Source of the DNA: Dermatophagoides farinae
Lineage: Eukaryota > Arthropoda > Arachnida > Sarcoptiformes > Pyroglyphidae
Direction of reading: 5' to 3'
DNA length: 64,000 nucleotides
Assembly (NCBI RefSeq): GCF_024713945.1
Contig: NW_027461514.1
Span: 186,001-250,000, forward strand
The notes beneath the pieces were generated by a model that ran no database searches, was not told the DNA's origin, and saw nothing but the letters and a program-made list of their open reading frames with translations. Positions within the stretch are counted from its first letter, which is position 1, and each line of letters starts with the position of its first letter. Below, one piece after another: positions 37,548-47,482 of the stretch. A program made the translations under genes and the position numbers.

Positions 37548-39632
37548 TTAATATTGAACCTCGTTTGATTCTTCATCTGAGTAGACAATGTCTTCGTCTG
37601 AGCTCGAAATCACCAACATAGAGTTGTTCAGTTTGCCCGTCTCTGCGAGTTTTTGACTCAGCGACGGAGAAAAACTTCTCCGATTCGAAGAATTAGAAAA
37701 CTTGTAGATGTTTTTATTTTCATTATTGATTGAGACCCCGTAATGACTGTATTCGCTAGAAATTTGGGGTGAATATATGCTTTGTATATTTTTCATTGCG
37801 TTGTTTGGAGTTTTGTCAACTATTAAGTTTTTTGATTCTTCAAATAACTTGCTTTCGCTTATATTGTTGATATGGTCCAAATCCTCCGCAAGTTCAAGCA
37901 CTGGTGCTTCAGCATGTCTGTTTTTGTTCATAACAGCATATAAGTTTTTTTGTTGGTTCATCCCCTTTTCAATTTGGTTTTCACTGGCTGTTGTATTCCG
38001 TGACTGCTTGATCTCGTGAATTTTTTTGACGAAGTGAATATTCAAAGCACGCAGATCTTTTTTTAAAGCGTTATTTTTAGTTTCCAAAGTTTCAATCTTT
38101 TCGATTGACTGAGAATATTTTAGTTCTAATTCTTTATTTTTTTCAGCTAGCTCAGAGTTAAGTCTAGCAAGTTTTTTGTAGTTCTCGTTAGCATTAGTTA
38201 GTTCTTCGAGCTTTTGTTTGAGCGCAGAGTTGTCTAACTTTTCGTTGTTTATTTCATCATACAACTCGGTATTCTTCTCTAACAAGCCTTTAATTTTATC
38301 TTCTAAAAGCTGATTGTTCTTGGTAATATTTTCGTTCTCTTTTTGCAGCAAGTGCAGATTCTTTACAAATAAATTAACATCGAGCTTCCCATTATTAAAA
38401 GAAGACACCACATTATACAGGTTGTTGGACTCGTGTTTTATCAAGTCTTTTTCTTTTTTCAGCGTATTAATTTCCGCTTGTATCGAACCAATTTTAGTTT
38501 CTGCCTCCGCTAAACTTTTGTTGGCATCGTAAAAATTCTGGTTAAGTGTTTTCAACTCTTCTTCTTTTCGTTCTAGTTTGCTGTTAAGTGCCGCATTATC
38601 GAGCTTCAGATAGTCAACTTGTTTGTTGAGCTCGAAACTCGTTAGCCGCAGTGTCTCGTTCTCCTTTTTTTCGGACTGGTAATAAGCTAGTTTTTTTTCA
38701 TATTGCTCGTAAGCGTCGTCCAATTGTTTGTTTAAACTAGTAATGCAATCTTCGAAATACTTGGTTTTTTTTTCCATAATGTTGCAAGAATACCTAAAAA
38801 GCAACGACAGAGACCTGCACAATATGCAAATAGAACTATACTGCAGCAAGTCATTTCCTTCAGGCGTTAACAATTTCAAAAACTCGATGTGTCTTTTTTT
38901 GCGAAACTCGTTTATGATAAGTTGGTGAGATTGGTCGGCGTTAAAAATTATTTTTAAAGAGTAAAGAACGTTCTGGTCATCTGTGTCGTTTCCAGCATTA
39001 CTGCAAGAACGAATCAAGTCAACAAAGTATTCTGGAAACTCAGCATTGGTCAACTGTAGATCGTATTTATTTTTTAATACAGAAAAATCGTGCTTAGAAA
39101 CCTCCCACGTTGTGCTATAGTGGGGATTAGATAAAGCAAAAAAGTGAACTATTGTATTGTTATAATCGATTCGAACAACAAGAACGCCGGGCTCGTTTGA
39201 AATTTTCGTCATATCTGGTAGCACAATATCTGTGCTGACAAAAAGCGAAACACAAGTGCCTTTCAAAATATTCATATATATTGCAGGAAGTAAGTCAGAT
39301 GCTTTATTGCAATCTAGCTTAGATAAGTTGTCACAAATATGTTTAAAATTATAGTTTATCATATTAGAGGACAAATACTCAGAAATTTTTTCTAAGGCTA
39401 TGTATTTCACTTTAGAGTGAACTGCGCTTGTTCTTTCGTAGTTATCATTGTAATAAGAGTGGGTGCTGACCGAATCATGGTTCAATCTTCTTGGTAATTG
39501 TTTACTAGAATTTTCGTAAGTGTGGTAATTTAGTTTTGGTGGGGGTGATTGGACTAAGTAAGAGTTATCGAACCAATCACAATTTTTATTAATTTCAGCG
39601 TAACGATCATTACTTTGTCGATCGTTTATCAT
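37548..39632 (-). CDS. SASS6: SAS-6-like centriole cartwheel protein
   Basis: A 694-residue protein with a globular head and a long coiled coil, the SAS-6 layout. In the head (about 100-285), GVLVVRIDYNN, the stretch from STTWEVSKHDFSVLK to AEFPEYFVDLI, and FLKLLTPEGND follow the order of the SAS-6 head domain (ISEEDF..LK, a linker, then SLKLLPGND in animals). The coiled coil spans about 290-570 with Lys/Glu/Asn heptads, followed by a disordered Ser-rich tail. SAS-6 dimers form the nine-fold ring that templates centrioles and basal bodies. The N-terminal 90 residues are extra. It diverges from PES1 across a 221-bp promoter with a 17-T tract. Divergent but consistent across several blocks. Confidence 0.73.
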   Translation of the reverse strand: MINDRQSNDRYAEINKNCDWFDNSYLVQSPPPKLNYHTYENSSKQLPRRLNHDSVSTHSYYNDNYERTSAVHSKVKYIALEKISEYLSSNMINYNFKHICDNLSKLDCNKASDLLPAIYMNILKGTCVSLFVSTDIVLPDMTKISNEPGVLVVRIDYNNTIVHFFALSNPHYSTTWEVSKHDFSVLKNKYDLQLTNAEFPEYFVDLIRSCSNAGNDTDDQNVLYSLKIIFNADQSHQLIINEFRKKRHIEFLKLLTPEGNDLLQYSSICILCRSLSLLFRYSCNIMEKKTKYFEDCITSLNKQLDDAYEQYEKKLAYYQSEKKENETLRLTSFELNKQVDYLKLDNAALNSKLERKEEELKTLNQNFYDANKSLAEAETKIGSIQAEINTLKKEKDLIKHESNNLYNVVSSFNNGKLDVNLFVKNLHLLQKENENITKNNQLLEDKIKGLLEKNTELYDEINNEKLDNSALKQKLEELTNANENYKKLARLNSELAEKNKELELKYSQSIEKIETLETKNNALKKDLRALNIHFVKKIHEIKQSRNTTASENQIEKGMNQQKNLYAVMNKNRHAEAPVLELAEDLDHINNISESKLFEESKNLIVDKTPNNAMKNIQSIYSPQISSEYSHYGVSINNENKNIYKFSNSSNRRSFSPSLSQKLAETGKLNNSMLVISSSDEDIVYSDEESNEVQY

Positions 39633-39798
39633 TTATGAAGTTGATCTACCCACAAACATATATGATCATCTTAATAAATAATTTAAACAGTTGTAATACT
39701 TGTGTGGTTTCTGGTAAAGCACCGATATTTTTTAAATTTAATTATTGCTTTTATTTTTAATTACCGTGTTTTGAAAGGTTTTTCACCAATTAGAGATA

Positions 39799-39815
39799 TT
39801 TTTTTTTTTTTTTTT
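39799..39815. promoter_or_regulatory. Poly(dT) tract of 17 in SAS-6/PES1 promoter
   Basis: Uninterrupted T17 39 bp before the PES1 start. Long dA:dT tracts disfavour nucleosomes and are common in short shared promoters. Confidence 0.45.
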
Positions 39816-39853
39816 GAAAATAAATTTCAGTTATTCGGTTTTGTGTATTCATT

Positions 39854-41368
39854 ATGCAAAAAAAACTGAAAGTCAAAGGCAAGGGCAACGCCAGCAATTT
39901 CATCAGTCGACGAAAATGTCTGAGTAAGTTGGGGGTCACTCTGTCTCAATTCAGAATGCTATGCATATTGAAGGGTGTCTATCCTAAAGTCCCCAACACG
40001 TCGAAACTCGACAAAAACAAAATTTACTACAGTAAAAAAGACATTAAACTACTTAGCAACGATCAACTGATTGATCAACTCAATGGCCAACGCGTTATTG
40101 CGAAACGAATCAAAAAATACATAGCTCAGTGTGACTTAACCAAAGCTCGTATCGCTTCAGACTTGAAAGAACCGCTTTCCATTACTCACATTTTAGTTGA
40201 ACGTTATCCCACGCTCGTTTCAGCTTTGAAAGATTTAGACGACGCTCTTAGTTTCATTGCGTTGTTTTCAATCCTCACTGTCGATGTTGACGCTGGTATC
40301 GACGGCGAGACCCTCAACGAATGCAAAAACATAATTAATAATTTTTATTTGTTTGTAAGTAAATCTAAATGTTTAACCAGAACGTTCGTCAGCGTCAAAG
40401 GAATTTACTACGAAGTTGAAATCTTAAATCAAAAAATTTTGTGGCTTCACCCGCACGAACTTCCCCAGTCCGTGCCAGAGTTGATTGATATGAGAGTCAT
40501 GTCTTGTTTCTTGATACTGTACAAAAATCTGGTTAACCATGTATTGGCGAAACTTTGCAAAATGCAAAATTTTGTTTACCCAGCACTTCATAAAATTTCG
40601 AAAAATTTCTCTTTCGGCGGTTTCCTTGCTTTGGAGTTTGCCCAGCCTGAACAACAGCCAGAAATCATCACTACACCCGACGGAGATGTTGTCTCTTTGT
40701 TGTCGTCTACTCCGGAAGATGAAAAACGAAGAAATCTATTTAGCAACCAAGTTTTCTATATTGGAAGCGAAAATAACATCCATCTGCTCGCTCTCGCCTT
40801 ACTTGCGTGCGGAGCGAAAGCAATCTCATTCGATGACTCCGTCTGTACCAAGTATAAAAAGCGTCTGTCGCCCATTTCGCAAGACAATGCTTCCATTACC
40901 CACCAGATTTGTGATCTGCCCACAAAAGCCTATACCAAATTGATAGAAAAACTAGGTTCAGTCGCCGAGAGCCGTTCATTTGTCCAGCCCCAATGGATCT
41001 TTGACTCAATTAACGCAATAGAGTTGCAGCCCGAGTCTAAATACGCTGTTGGTGCAACTTTACCACCCCATCTTTCTCCGTTTGACCAATTTGATTACGA
41101 GCCTTCTAAAGATATTATCGATGTCGACGTTGCCCAGTCAGCTTTAAATGAATTGAAAGATGAAATCAAATCTCAGACAGACGATGATGTCGAAGAAGGC
41201 GAAAATGATGAGGCAAACAGATCAAAGATGACCTTGTCACGACGCAAGCGTCTGCTGTACGAAAAAATTAAAGAAAAAGAAAACATGGAAAAACAGCTCA
41301 TAAAAAAGCTTAAACTAAAACGTCAAATAATTAGCCAGTCAGCTAATTCCGGTAAATGTTGTGAATAA
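39854..41368 (+). CDS. PES1: Pescadillo, PeBoW ribosome biogenesis factor
   Basis: Nucleolar component of the PES1-BOP1-WDR12 complex needed for 27S/32S pre-rRNA processing and 60S assembly. The N-terminus is strongly conserved (RRKCLSKLGVTLSQFRMLCI, KGVYPKVPN), followed by the pescadillo domain with HILVERYP and DLDDALSFIALFS. A BRCT domain lies at about 295-400, ending in SRSFVQPQWIFDSIN, where the Trp-containing motif is standard. The C-terminus is acidic then Lys/Arg-rich, as usual. The 504-residue length is a little under that of animal PES1. One exon. Codons are GC-richer than neighbours, suggesting good expression. Confidence 0.95.
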   Translation: MQKKLKVKGKGNASNFISRRKCLSKLGVTLSQFRMLCILKGVYPKVPNTSKLDKNKIYYSKKDIKLLSNDQLIDQLNGQRVIAKRIKKYIAQCDLTKARIASDLKEPLSITHILVERYPTLVSALKDLDDALSFIALFSILTVDVDAGIDGETLNECKNIINNFYLFVSKSKCLTRTFVSVKGIYYEVEILNQKILWLHPHELPQSVPELIDMRVMSCFLILYKNLVNHVLAKLCKMQNFVYPALHKISKNFSFGGFLALEFAQPEQQPEIITTPDGDVVSLLSSTPEDEKRRNLFSNQVFYIGSENNIHLLALALLACGAKAISFDDSVCTKYKKRLSPISQDNASITHQICDLPTKAYTKLIEKLGSVAESRSFVQPQWIFDSINAIELQPESKYAVGATLPPHLSPFDQFDYEPSKDIIDVDVAQSALNELKDEIKSQTDDDVEEGENDEANRSKMTLSRRKRLLYEKIKEKENMEKQLIKKLKLKRQIISQSANSGKCCE

Positions 41369-41538
41369 ATATTATGTAAGAACGCTTATCTTTGGTAGAT
41401 TTATTATAGTATAACGGTTTTAATCTAGAAAATTTTTTTCTATTAAATATTTTATAATTTATTTTTGCAAATCAGTTATTGTAAAGAAAATCTAGCGTTT
41501 ATAGACCGGTACGTAGCTTTGATGCATTAATTACATGA

Positions 41539-43218
41539 ATGTTATCAGATTACGATTCTGTATTATACGATGAGTCGTTGTTAAATGCAGAAATCACTCT
41601 TTTTCGAATTCAACATTTACAAGTGTATGAACAAGCGTTACTGCGATGTTTAAACGCTTATGACAAGGCGTGTAAAAAAAAAATAATTTTACGAACTTGT
41701 TGGTCTCACCGCATTTTGTATTTGTTTAATCGGATGCTCCAACTTTCTTCTCTTATCAGCAACTCGATGAAACGTTATCAGCAAGTTTTGCTCGACTCAG
41801 AACTGAATTTCGACCCTAACCGTTCACAAAACTGGAGTTTAGACCTCAATTTGGACGACGAAACAAACTATATTTTTTCTTCTAATTTTGGTTTGATAGA
41901 TCATTGCTTTAAACGTGAACTTAACATAGTTGAGAGCGATGAATCCATTGAGCCATTTAAGATTAAATCCAGCATTGTTGGAGACGTTATAATTAAACTA
42001 AAAACGATTATTCCGGTAAGTATGACTGGAATTTTTCGCCCAGATGACATCTCTTCGTATTCCATAGATTTGTATGACGTATACACTTTATTTTTTCAGT
42101 GGGAAAAGATGAAAACGTTCCATAAATCAAAATCTAACCAATTACAGGACAACGCTTCTGAGACGAAAAATAAACCTTGGTATAGTTATTTGGAATTTTT
42201 GTTCGACTTGCAAAACGCATCACTTTTTCAAATAGTGCCTCTGCACTTAAAATACAAGTGTTCCATTTATAGGGATTTTTTGCAAATGTTGAAAACACGA
42301 TTTGAAGAGGTGTATCGTAACATCAACCCTTTTGTGGAGTACGAAAAATTACTGACTACTTGGACGAACAACTTCGAAGACCTTTTTTTGCAACAGAAAA
42401 TCGGTTGGTATGCGATCGACATCAACGAACATGAGGGTTTTTCACTAGCATTGAACTATTGTGCGGAAAACAAAGCTGAACTGGACAAAATAATGGTGAA
42501 GCCCGCATCTAGAGGAAAAATACGTAAATTCGAGCGACTTAGCGAGGAAAAAAAAATAGAAATCATTAAAAAAGCATCTGAGTATATGCGAAACGTGGTA
42601 CAACAAGAATATGTAATAAATTGCTTGATAAATCTACTTTCCAAAAACTTACAATACGCACGGCAGCGAGAGTTAGCTCATTACAACGGCAATATCGACC
42701 CTTCTTGGGATCAAATCGATGCGGAATCAGACAGTTTGCCGAACTCGGACTATTCCGAAGTTGAATCTGACGATTCAGAGGAATTGTATTACTCCGACGA
42801 GGACAACGCTGCCGCTGAAGAAATGAAAGATTTGACAGAGCCGAAAAAAAAAAAGAAGATTCCGCTCGGTCCTGATGGTAATCCGATTCCGTACTGGCTG
42901 TATAAGCTGCACGGTTTGAATCAATCATATAAATGTGAGATTTGCGGGGATCATACATATTATGGTCAGGCGGTGTTTGCGTCGCATTACAACGGATGGC
43001 GTCACCAGTACGGGTTGTCTTGTTTGAAAATCCCGGCAACAGCAGAGTTCAATAATATTTCCAAAATTGACGACGCGCTTGAGCTTTATAAAACATTAGT
43101 AGCAAAGCAGTCGCAAAACCTTTTCAACCCGATTGAAGATGTCGAGATCGAAGACGAGTTGGGAAACGTCATGACGTACCAGACATACTTAGACCTGAAA
43201 AACAACAACTTGTTGTAA
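41539..43218 (+). CDS. SF3A3: Splicing factor SF3A subunit 3 (SF3a60/Prp9)
   Basis: U2 snRNP subunit that helps position U2 at the branch site. The 559-residue protein has a helical N-terminal half and the diagnostic C-terminus: GNPIPYWLYKLHGLNQSYKC leading into the C2H2 finger (CEICGDHTYYGQ, HYNGWRHQYG), then CLKIPATAEFNNISKIDDAL and an acidic end with TYQTYLDLKNNNLL. These correspond closely to SF3A3. An acidic patch (about 400-435) precedes the finger. The SAP-like middle region is less clear. The start is the ATG at 41539. With PRPF40, LSM5 and PRPF31 this makes four spliceosome proteins in the window. Confidence 0.95.
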   Translation: MLSDYDSVLYDESLLNAEITLFRIQHLQVYEQALLRCLNAYDKACKKKIILRTCWSHRILYLFNRMLQLSSLISNSMKRYQQVLLDSELNFDPNRSQNWSLDLNLDDETNYIFSSNFGLIDHCFKRELNIVESDESIEPFKIKSSIVGDVIIKLKTIIPVSMTGIFRPDDISSYSIDLYDVYTLFFQWEKMKTFHKSKSNQLQDNASETKNKPWYSYLEFLFDLQNASLFQIVPLHLKYKCSIYRDFLQMLKTRFEEVYRNINPFVEYEKLLTTWTNNFEDLFLQQKIGWYAIDINEHEGFSLALNYCAENKAELDKIMVKPASRGKIRKFERLSEEKKIEIIKKASEYMRNVVQQEYVINCLINLLSKNLQYARQRELAHYNGNIDPSWDQIDAESDSLPNSDYSEVESDDSEELYYSDEDNAAAEEMKDLTEPKKKKKIPLGPDGNPIPYWLYKLHGLNQSYKCEICGDHTYYGQAVFASHYNGWRHQYGLSCLKIPATAEFNNISKIDDALELYKTLVAKQSQNLFNPIEDVEIEDELGNVMTYQTYLDLKNNNLL

Positions 43219-43430
43219 TTGTAATAAAGTGAGATAATTATGTATGGATGGCAACGATAGATTCTTTCTACATCAGTGACAAAAATTTTCGTATGACGAA
43301 TAGTGTGAAATAGAGTTTATAAAGGCTAAAAACGACTGGACAGCTACAACTGTGTGATCGAAGTATTTTTAGATAAGTTATGTTATGCCGCAAATTTATT
43401 TAATTATTGAAAATTTATTGTATTGTCAAA

Positions 43431-43988
43431 ATGGCACTAAACCTCAGAATAGTTAAAAGACTTGCTTCTGGCATTCTTAAATGCGGTAAAAAAAGAGTTG
43501 TCCTCAACCCAGATTGCGGAACTCAGTTTAAGGACGTCACTACCCGTGCCGGAGTCCGAAAGCTAATTAAGAAGCATTTAATTGTTCGAAAGAGCATCAA
43601 ATCTCAATCTCGTGCTCGATGTAGACTTTACCGCGATGCTAAGTCTAAGGGACGACACATGGGTCTCGGTAAACGACGAGGTACTAAGAACGCCAGATGG
43701 AACCAAAAACGTTCTTGGATTGTCAGACAACGAGTTTTCAGAAGACTACTCCGAAAATTACGCGAAAAAAAGAAGATTGACAACACTTCCTACCACGCTT
43801 TCTACATGAGAACCAAGGGTAACCAGTTCAAGAACAAACGTGTTCTTATTGAAGCCATCTGGAACGCCAAGAACACCCTTCTTAAGCAACAAGCTATCAA
43901 ACAACAATGTGAGGCTAAGATTAACAAGGCTCGTCTGAAGAAAGAACGTGCAGAAGCAAGAAAAAATGAGCTTATCCATGCAATTTAA
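43431..43988 (+). CDS. RPL19: 60S ribosomal protein L19 (eL19)
   Basis: Ribosomal protein of 185 residues. Conserved blocks include LRIVKRLASGILKCGKKRVV, the Arg-rich QSRARCRLYRDAKSKGRHMG, GKRRGTKNARWNQKRSW and FKNKRVLIEAIW. The long C-terminal helix, which in eukaryotes forms an intersubunit bridge, is present though shorter. Start chosen at the ATG at 43431 (MALNLRIVK), matching the family; the in-frame codons before it lack an ATG. Codon use is the most C-biased in the window (for example CGA Arg and GCC Ala), as expected for high expression. Intronless, though ribosomal protein genes in compact genomes often keep introns. Confidence 0.97.
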   Translation: MALNLRIVKRLASGILKCGKKRVVLNPDCGTQFKDVTTRAGVRKLIKKHLIVRKSIKSQSRARCRLYRDAKSKGRHMGLGKRRGTKNARWNQKRSWIVRQRVFRRLLRKLREKKKIDNTSYHAFYMRTKGNQFKNKRVLIEAIWNAKNTLLKQQAIKQQCEAKINKARLKKERAEARKNELIHAI

Positions 43989-44194
43989 ATTAGTCGCATT
44001 AAATTTTCGATAATTTAGTTAATTATAAGTATTTATAGCGTAACCGTTTATTTAATGTTGTAAATGCATTTTTTAAACTGTGAAGACGAATTTTTTGTCT
44101 GCATGCATTTGTGATGTATTTTGTTTAGCGATATTTTATTAAATATTCTCTATAGTAGCAAATTTAAAATTCCCTGAAACGAGCTTTTACACCC

Positions 44195-44797
44195 ATGGGT
44201 AACATTTTTTCGGAAGTTTTTAAGGCCGTCTCTTTCCGGTTTATAATTTTGTTGATTTTCGGAGCCGCAGTGATTATCATTGGTATTTCATTAGTGGCCT
44301 ATAGTATATTCCATTACGAGTCGACAAAAAACAACCAATTCAACGAACGACGGCAAGCAGACAACAAGCATAAACGTTTAAAACAACGAAAAAGAGAACT
44401 AAAAACAAATTATGCAATTAATGTTCTCGAAGCTCAAACCGAGCAGAAGAGAATAGAGCTTGAACTAATGGAGCAAGAAGAAGAAAGACTCAGAAATGAG
44501 AGAGAAGCACACAATATCCCAATGCAAAACGCAATGAATGGCAACCCAGACAATTACACCCCCAATTACTATTCAAACCAATACCCTCCACAACAAGAAC
44601 AATTTTACGAGCAACCTGATTACAATGCTCCGCCAGGCATACCACCCATGCAAGATAATAATTACCCATATCAGAACCAAGTTTATAACCACCCTGTTTA
44701 CAACGGTGAACAACCGGTAAACAACTATATGCCAAATCAAGGATATTCGCAAAATAACTTTCAACAAACCCCTAATAACAAGCCACACCACCATTGA
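44195..44797 (+). CDS. Single-pass membrane protein with coiled coil and Pro/Tyr/Asn-rich tail
   Basis: A 200-residue protein I cannot assign. It begins MGNIFSEVF, a plausible N-myristoylation site (Gly2, Ser6) resembling the Arf GNIF start, then a strongly hydrophobic segment at about 14-38 (FIILLIFGAAVIIIGISLVA). A basic, Glu-rich coiled coil runs from about 58 to 105, and the remainder is low complexity with Pro, Tyr, Asn and Gln, ending in three His. This tail contains PPGIPP and repeated NYxPN-type steps, suited to binding WW or SH3 domains. No signal peptide cleavage site is evident, so topology is probably N-out/C-cytosolic or a type III anchor. Nothing in the neighbours suggests a role. 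Confidence 0.7.
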   Translation: MGNIFSEVFKAVSFRFIILLIFGAAVIIIGISLVAYSIFHYESTKNNQFNERRQADNKHKRLKQRKRELKTNYAINVLEAQTEQKRIELELMEQEEERLRNEREAHNIPMQNAMNGNPDNYTPNYYSNQYPPQQEQFYEQPDYNAPPGIPPMQDNNYPYQNQVYNHPVYNGEQPVNNYMPNQGYSQNNFQQTPNNKPHHH

Positions 44798-44995
44798 GCG
44801 GACTTTAAATTGAAGTAATCACTAAATTAAAAAGGAACGGATCCGTAAGTCGTTAAACTGATCATAATATTTTTTACTCACTGTTTTTTACTTATTAAAA
44901 GTGTTTTTATGTTTTGAGAAACTTTACAGGTTTTACTGTAACATCCAAATTAAGTAAAGAAAATAGAGACTATTCGTTTAATCAGAAATGATAGT

Positions 44996-47482
44996 TCAAA
45001 TTTGCATTTCAAATTGACTGTTATCATCAATTATTAACTTGCACTGTGGAAACGTTTCCAGGTCAGCATTAATTTTTTTTAGAAACTCGATAAAATCTGT
45101 AATATAAGCTTTGTTTTCTATCAATTTCATTGAAATTATCTGGTCGAAAGTCGATTTAATCTGCACAACCAAAGAGATGTTGACAGAAATCGTTCGCGAC
45201 AACTTGTCTTGCACATTCGCGAACGAGTTCCACAACAGTTCTTTCTCGAGTAACGGCAGCAAAATATATTCCTCAAGTGGAGTTCGTAGCCAATATAAAA
45301 GTATTTCATTTTTGATTAAATTCAAGATAAATCTGGAGCCGTCTTGTTTGCTGGCTGGGGAATGTCCGTCAGGTGACTGCTCCTCTGCTTTTTGGTTAGT
45401 GGCTTTTAAATAATTGGCGGTGCTAGATTGCAATACGTTCAAACTAGAAAGCTTGGACGCTATTTTAAAGAGGTTCGTAGTGTTATTGCACATTTGACCG
45501 ACATCGTCGTTTTGAGATATATCTTTATATATTGTGTCAATCAACTCGTGTGAGTCGAGGTGCGCTGAATAGTCGTTATCTGTCTTTTCATTAGTTCCGT
45601 TATTGGCAGAAAATAACGTTAAGCTCTCAGTCATGGTTTTTATTCTGTTTTCAAATAATTCTTGGATCGTTTTGTGCCACTTGAACTGGAGATATATAAT
45701 GTAACACAAATCGGCTTCTATATTTTGTAAATCAGCGAGAAACTCGATGTTAAAAGTAGATTCGTTCAAAAACTTGGCCATTTTAAAGATGAAGTCTTGG
45801 ATACTGCTGCTGATTTTCGATATTGTTGGTACGAAGTGCTCTAGCCAAGTGTAGATTGGCCTGTTTGCAAGGTTGGTTTGTAAATGTGTGTAGATAAAAT
45901 TTTTAACTGGAACTGAGAAATCGGCGCGAATAACGTTAATCAGGTCGTTTTGAGACACTGAACGAGATATGATAATGTTTTGAGAACTGCAAAGTCGATT
46001 TATCTTTGAAATCGTGTTGACCCTTCGAATAGACGAACTTTCGACTAACGACAGGTCTGAACCATTAGACCTTACATAGAGTGAAGTGTCGTTAGAGTCG
46101 GGATAAGAACTGGACATCGACGAATCGCTGTCTTCAGGCACGTTATTGTTAATTCCGTAAAACGCGTTGTCGCCTATGATATCTTTAAAGGACAATGACT
46201 GGTTTTTGTCTTGCATTTGTAAATTTTCATACTTACTCACTGGAGACTTGGACTGTGTGATTTGCACGATGTCAGAACCGAGAAAAAGGCGGTTACTAAA
46301 CATCCAATTAGCGCTTAAAGAAGAATACAATGGGTTCGAAGTTTCTAAACTGCAAATAAACTCTTGAACATTTAAAAGTAAGTAAGAACTTGTAAATTGA
46401 TAAAAAAGCTGGCAGATTTTTTCGATTAACAGCGAGTAATTTTCTTTATCAAACTTTTTCGAGCTGAAAAAAGTCAGCTCTTTTTCAGCGTTAGTCGCGT
46501 GCGTCTTTGCCTCTGCAAGATTTATGAAGATTTGGTCAATCTTGGTCCAGAGCCCGTCAATGAATTTGGTGAGGTCTTCGTAGTGGATGTAACTAATCAT
46601 GCGTTCTCCATTCTCAGATAATTTGTAATTAACGTTTAAAATGTGTTCGCTTGCGTTTTTTTCCGGAACAATCAAGCCAGCTTGCAATGAGATCAAGGGC
46701 AAAGACAACTTAGCCATGTCTTCTATTGCTTGCACTGCGACCTTCATCGCAGCATTGCGAGAAGGAGCAGTAAAAATGAAAATGCTTATCAATGTAGAGA
46801 CCAATATACCTGCAAGACGCCCTGCTGTTCCTAAAAACTGGTTGTAAATTATATTTTGATCAACTGGAGATGGAAACAGTAAATACACACTGGTGCTGAT
46901 GCAATAAGATGTGAATAATCTAGGTTCTGGAAAGTTAAAGTACACCCAATTCCAAAATATCAAACAAAGCAAAATGGTGAAAATGTAATAAATGATTTGT
47001 CGAAAGTCCCGATTAGCCTCTCCGTCAAGCAAAAACAAATTAATTGGTAAAGTAAAAGAAAAAACAACGGATGACGCGATTACCACTGCCAAGAGCGTGT
47101 TCTGAGTTTTTAAGTGCGTGGCCCCTCTGTAAAATTCAATAGTTGAAGCTGCAACATAGGTGAAATACGAAGCAGCATCGCCGAGCAAAGTAACTACGTT
47201 GTTATAATAAAGCACTGGTGTCGTAAGTAAATATATTAATACAACAACCAAACCATGCCGGTTTTTTTCATAAGTTAAAGGAATAAATTGAAGAAACCAC
47301 TTAAAGAATCTTGCAAAACGATTTTGCGGCTTTTTTGTAGTGTCGTTGACAGGGACTGTGTAACTAGACAAACTCTGAATGTCTTCATACGACTGTCTGT
47401 AAACACGAAGGTCATAGTTATCCTTGCTAGCTTCGAATATCTTACTTTTCTTCTGATCTTTTTCAGTGAATTTTCTACTCAT
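44996..47482 (-). CDS. FUSC/ArAE-family-like multi-pass membrane protein
   Basis: An 828-residue protein with a clustered group of hydrophobic segments at about 78-96, 105-120, 128-150, 163-184, 188-204 and 222-241, then a large soluble region with Ser-rich stretches. The N-terminal bundle resembles fusaric-acid-resistance/aromatic acid exporter proteins, a family that includes plant ALMT channels and fungal BRE4. Typical members have a second hydrophobic bundle; here the second half has none, so this may be a half-size or regulatory form. Substrate is unknown. The gene shares a 361-bp divergent promoter with the allantoicase-like gene. Membrane topology is secure; family and function are not. 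Confidence 0.5.
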   Translation of the reverse strand: MSRKFTEKDQKKSKIFEASKDNYDLRVYRQSYEDIQSLSSYTVPVNDTTKKPQNRFARFFKWFLQFIPLTYEKNRHGLVVVLIYLLTTPVLYYNNVVTLLGDAASYFTYVAASTIEFYRGATHLKTQNTLLAVVIASSVVFSFTLPINLFLLDGEANRDFRQIIYYIFTILLCLIFWNWVYFNFPEPRLFTSYCISTSVYLLFPSPVDQNIIYNQFLGTAGRLAGILVSTLISIFIFTAPSRNAAMKVAVQAIEDMAKLSLPLISLQAGLIVPEKNASEHILNVNYKLSENGERMISYIHYEDLTKFIDGLWTKIDQIFINLAEAKTHATNAEKELTFFSSKKFDKENYSLLIEKICQLFYQFTSSYLLLNVQEFICSLETSNPLYSSLSANWMFSNRLFLGSDIVQITQSKSPVSKYENLQMQDKNQSLSFKDIIGDNAFYGINNNVPEDSDSSMSSSYPDSNDTSLYVRSNGSDLSLVESSSIRRVNTISKINRLCSSQNIIISRSVSQNDLINVIRADFSVPVKNFIYTHLQTNLANRPIYTWLEHFVPTISKISSSIQDFIFKMAKFLNESTFNIEFLADLQNIEADLCYIIYLQFKWHKTIQELFENRIKTMTESLTLFSANNGTNEKTDNDYSAHLDSHELIDTIYKDISQNDDVGQMCNNTTNLFKIASKLSSLNVLQSSTANYLKATNQKAEEQSPDGHSPASKQDGSRFILNLIKNEILLYWLRTPLEEYILLPLLEKELLWNSFANVQDKLSRTISVNISLVVQIKSTFDQIISMKLIENKAYITDFIEFLKKINADLETFPQCKLIIDDNSQFEMQI

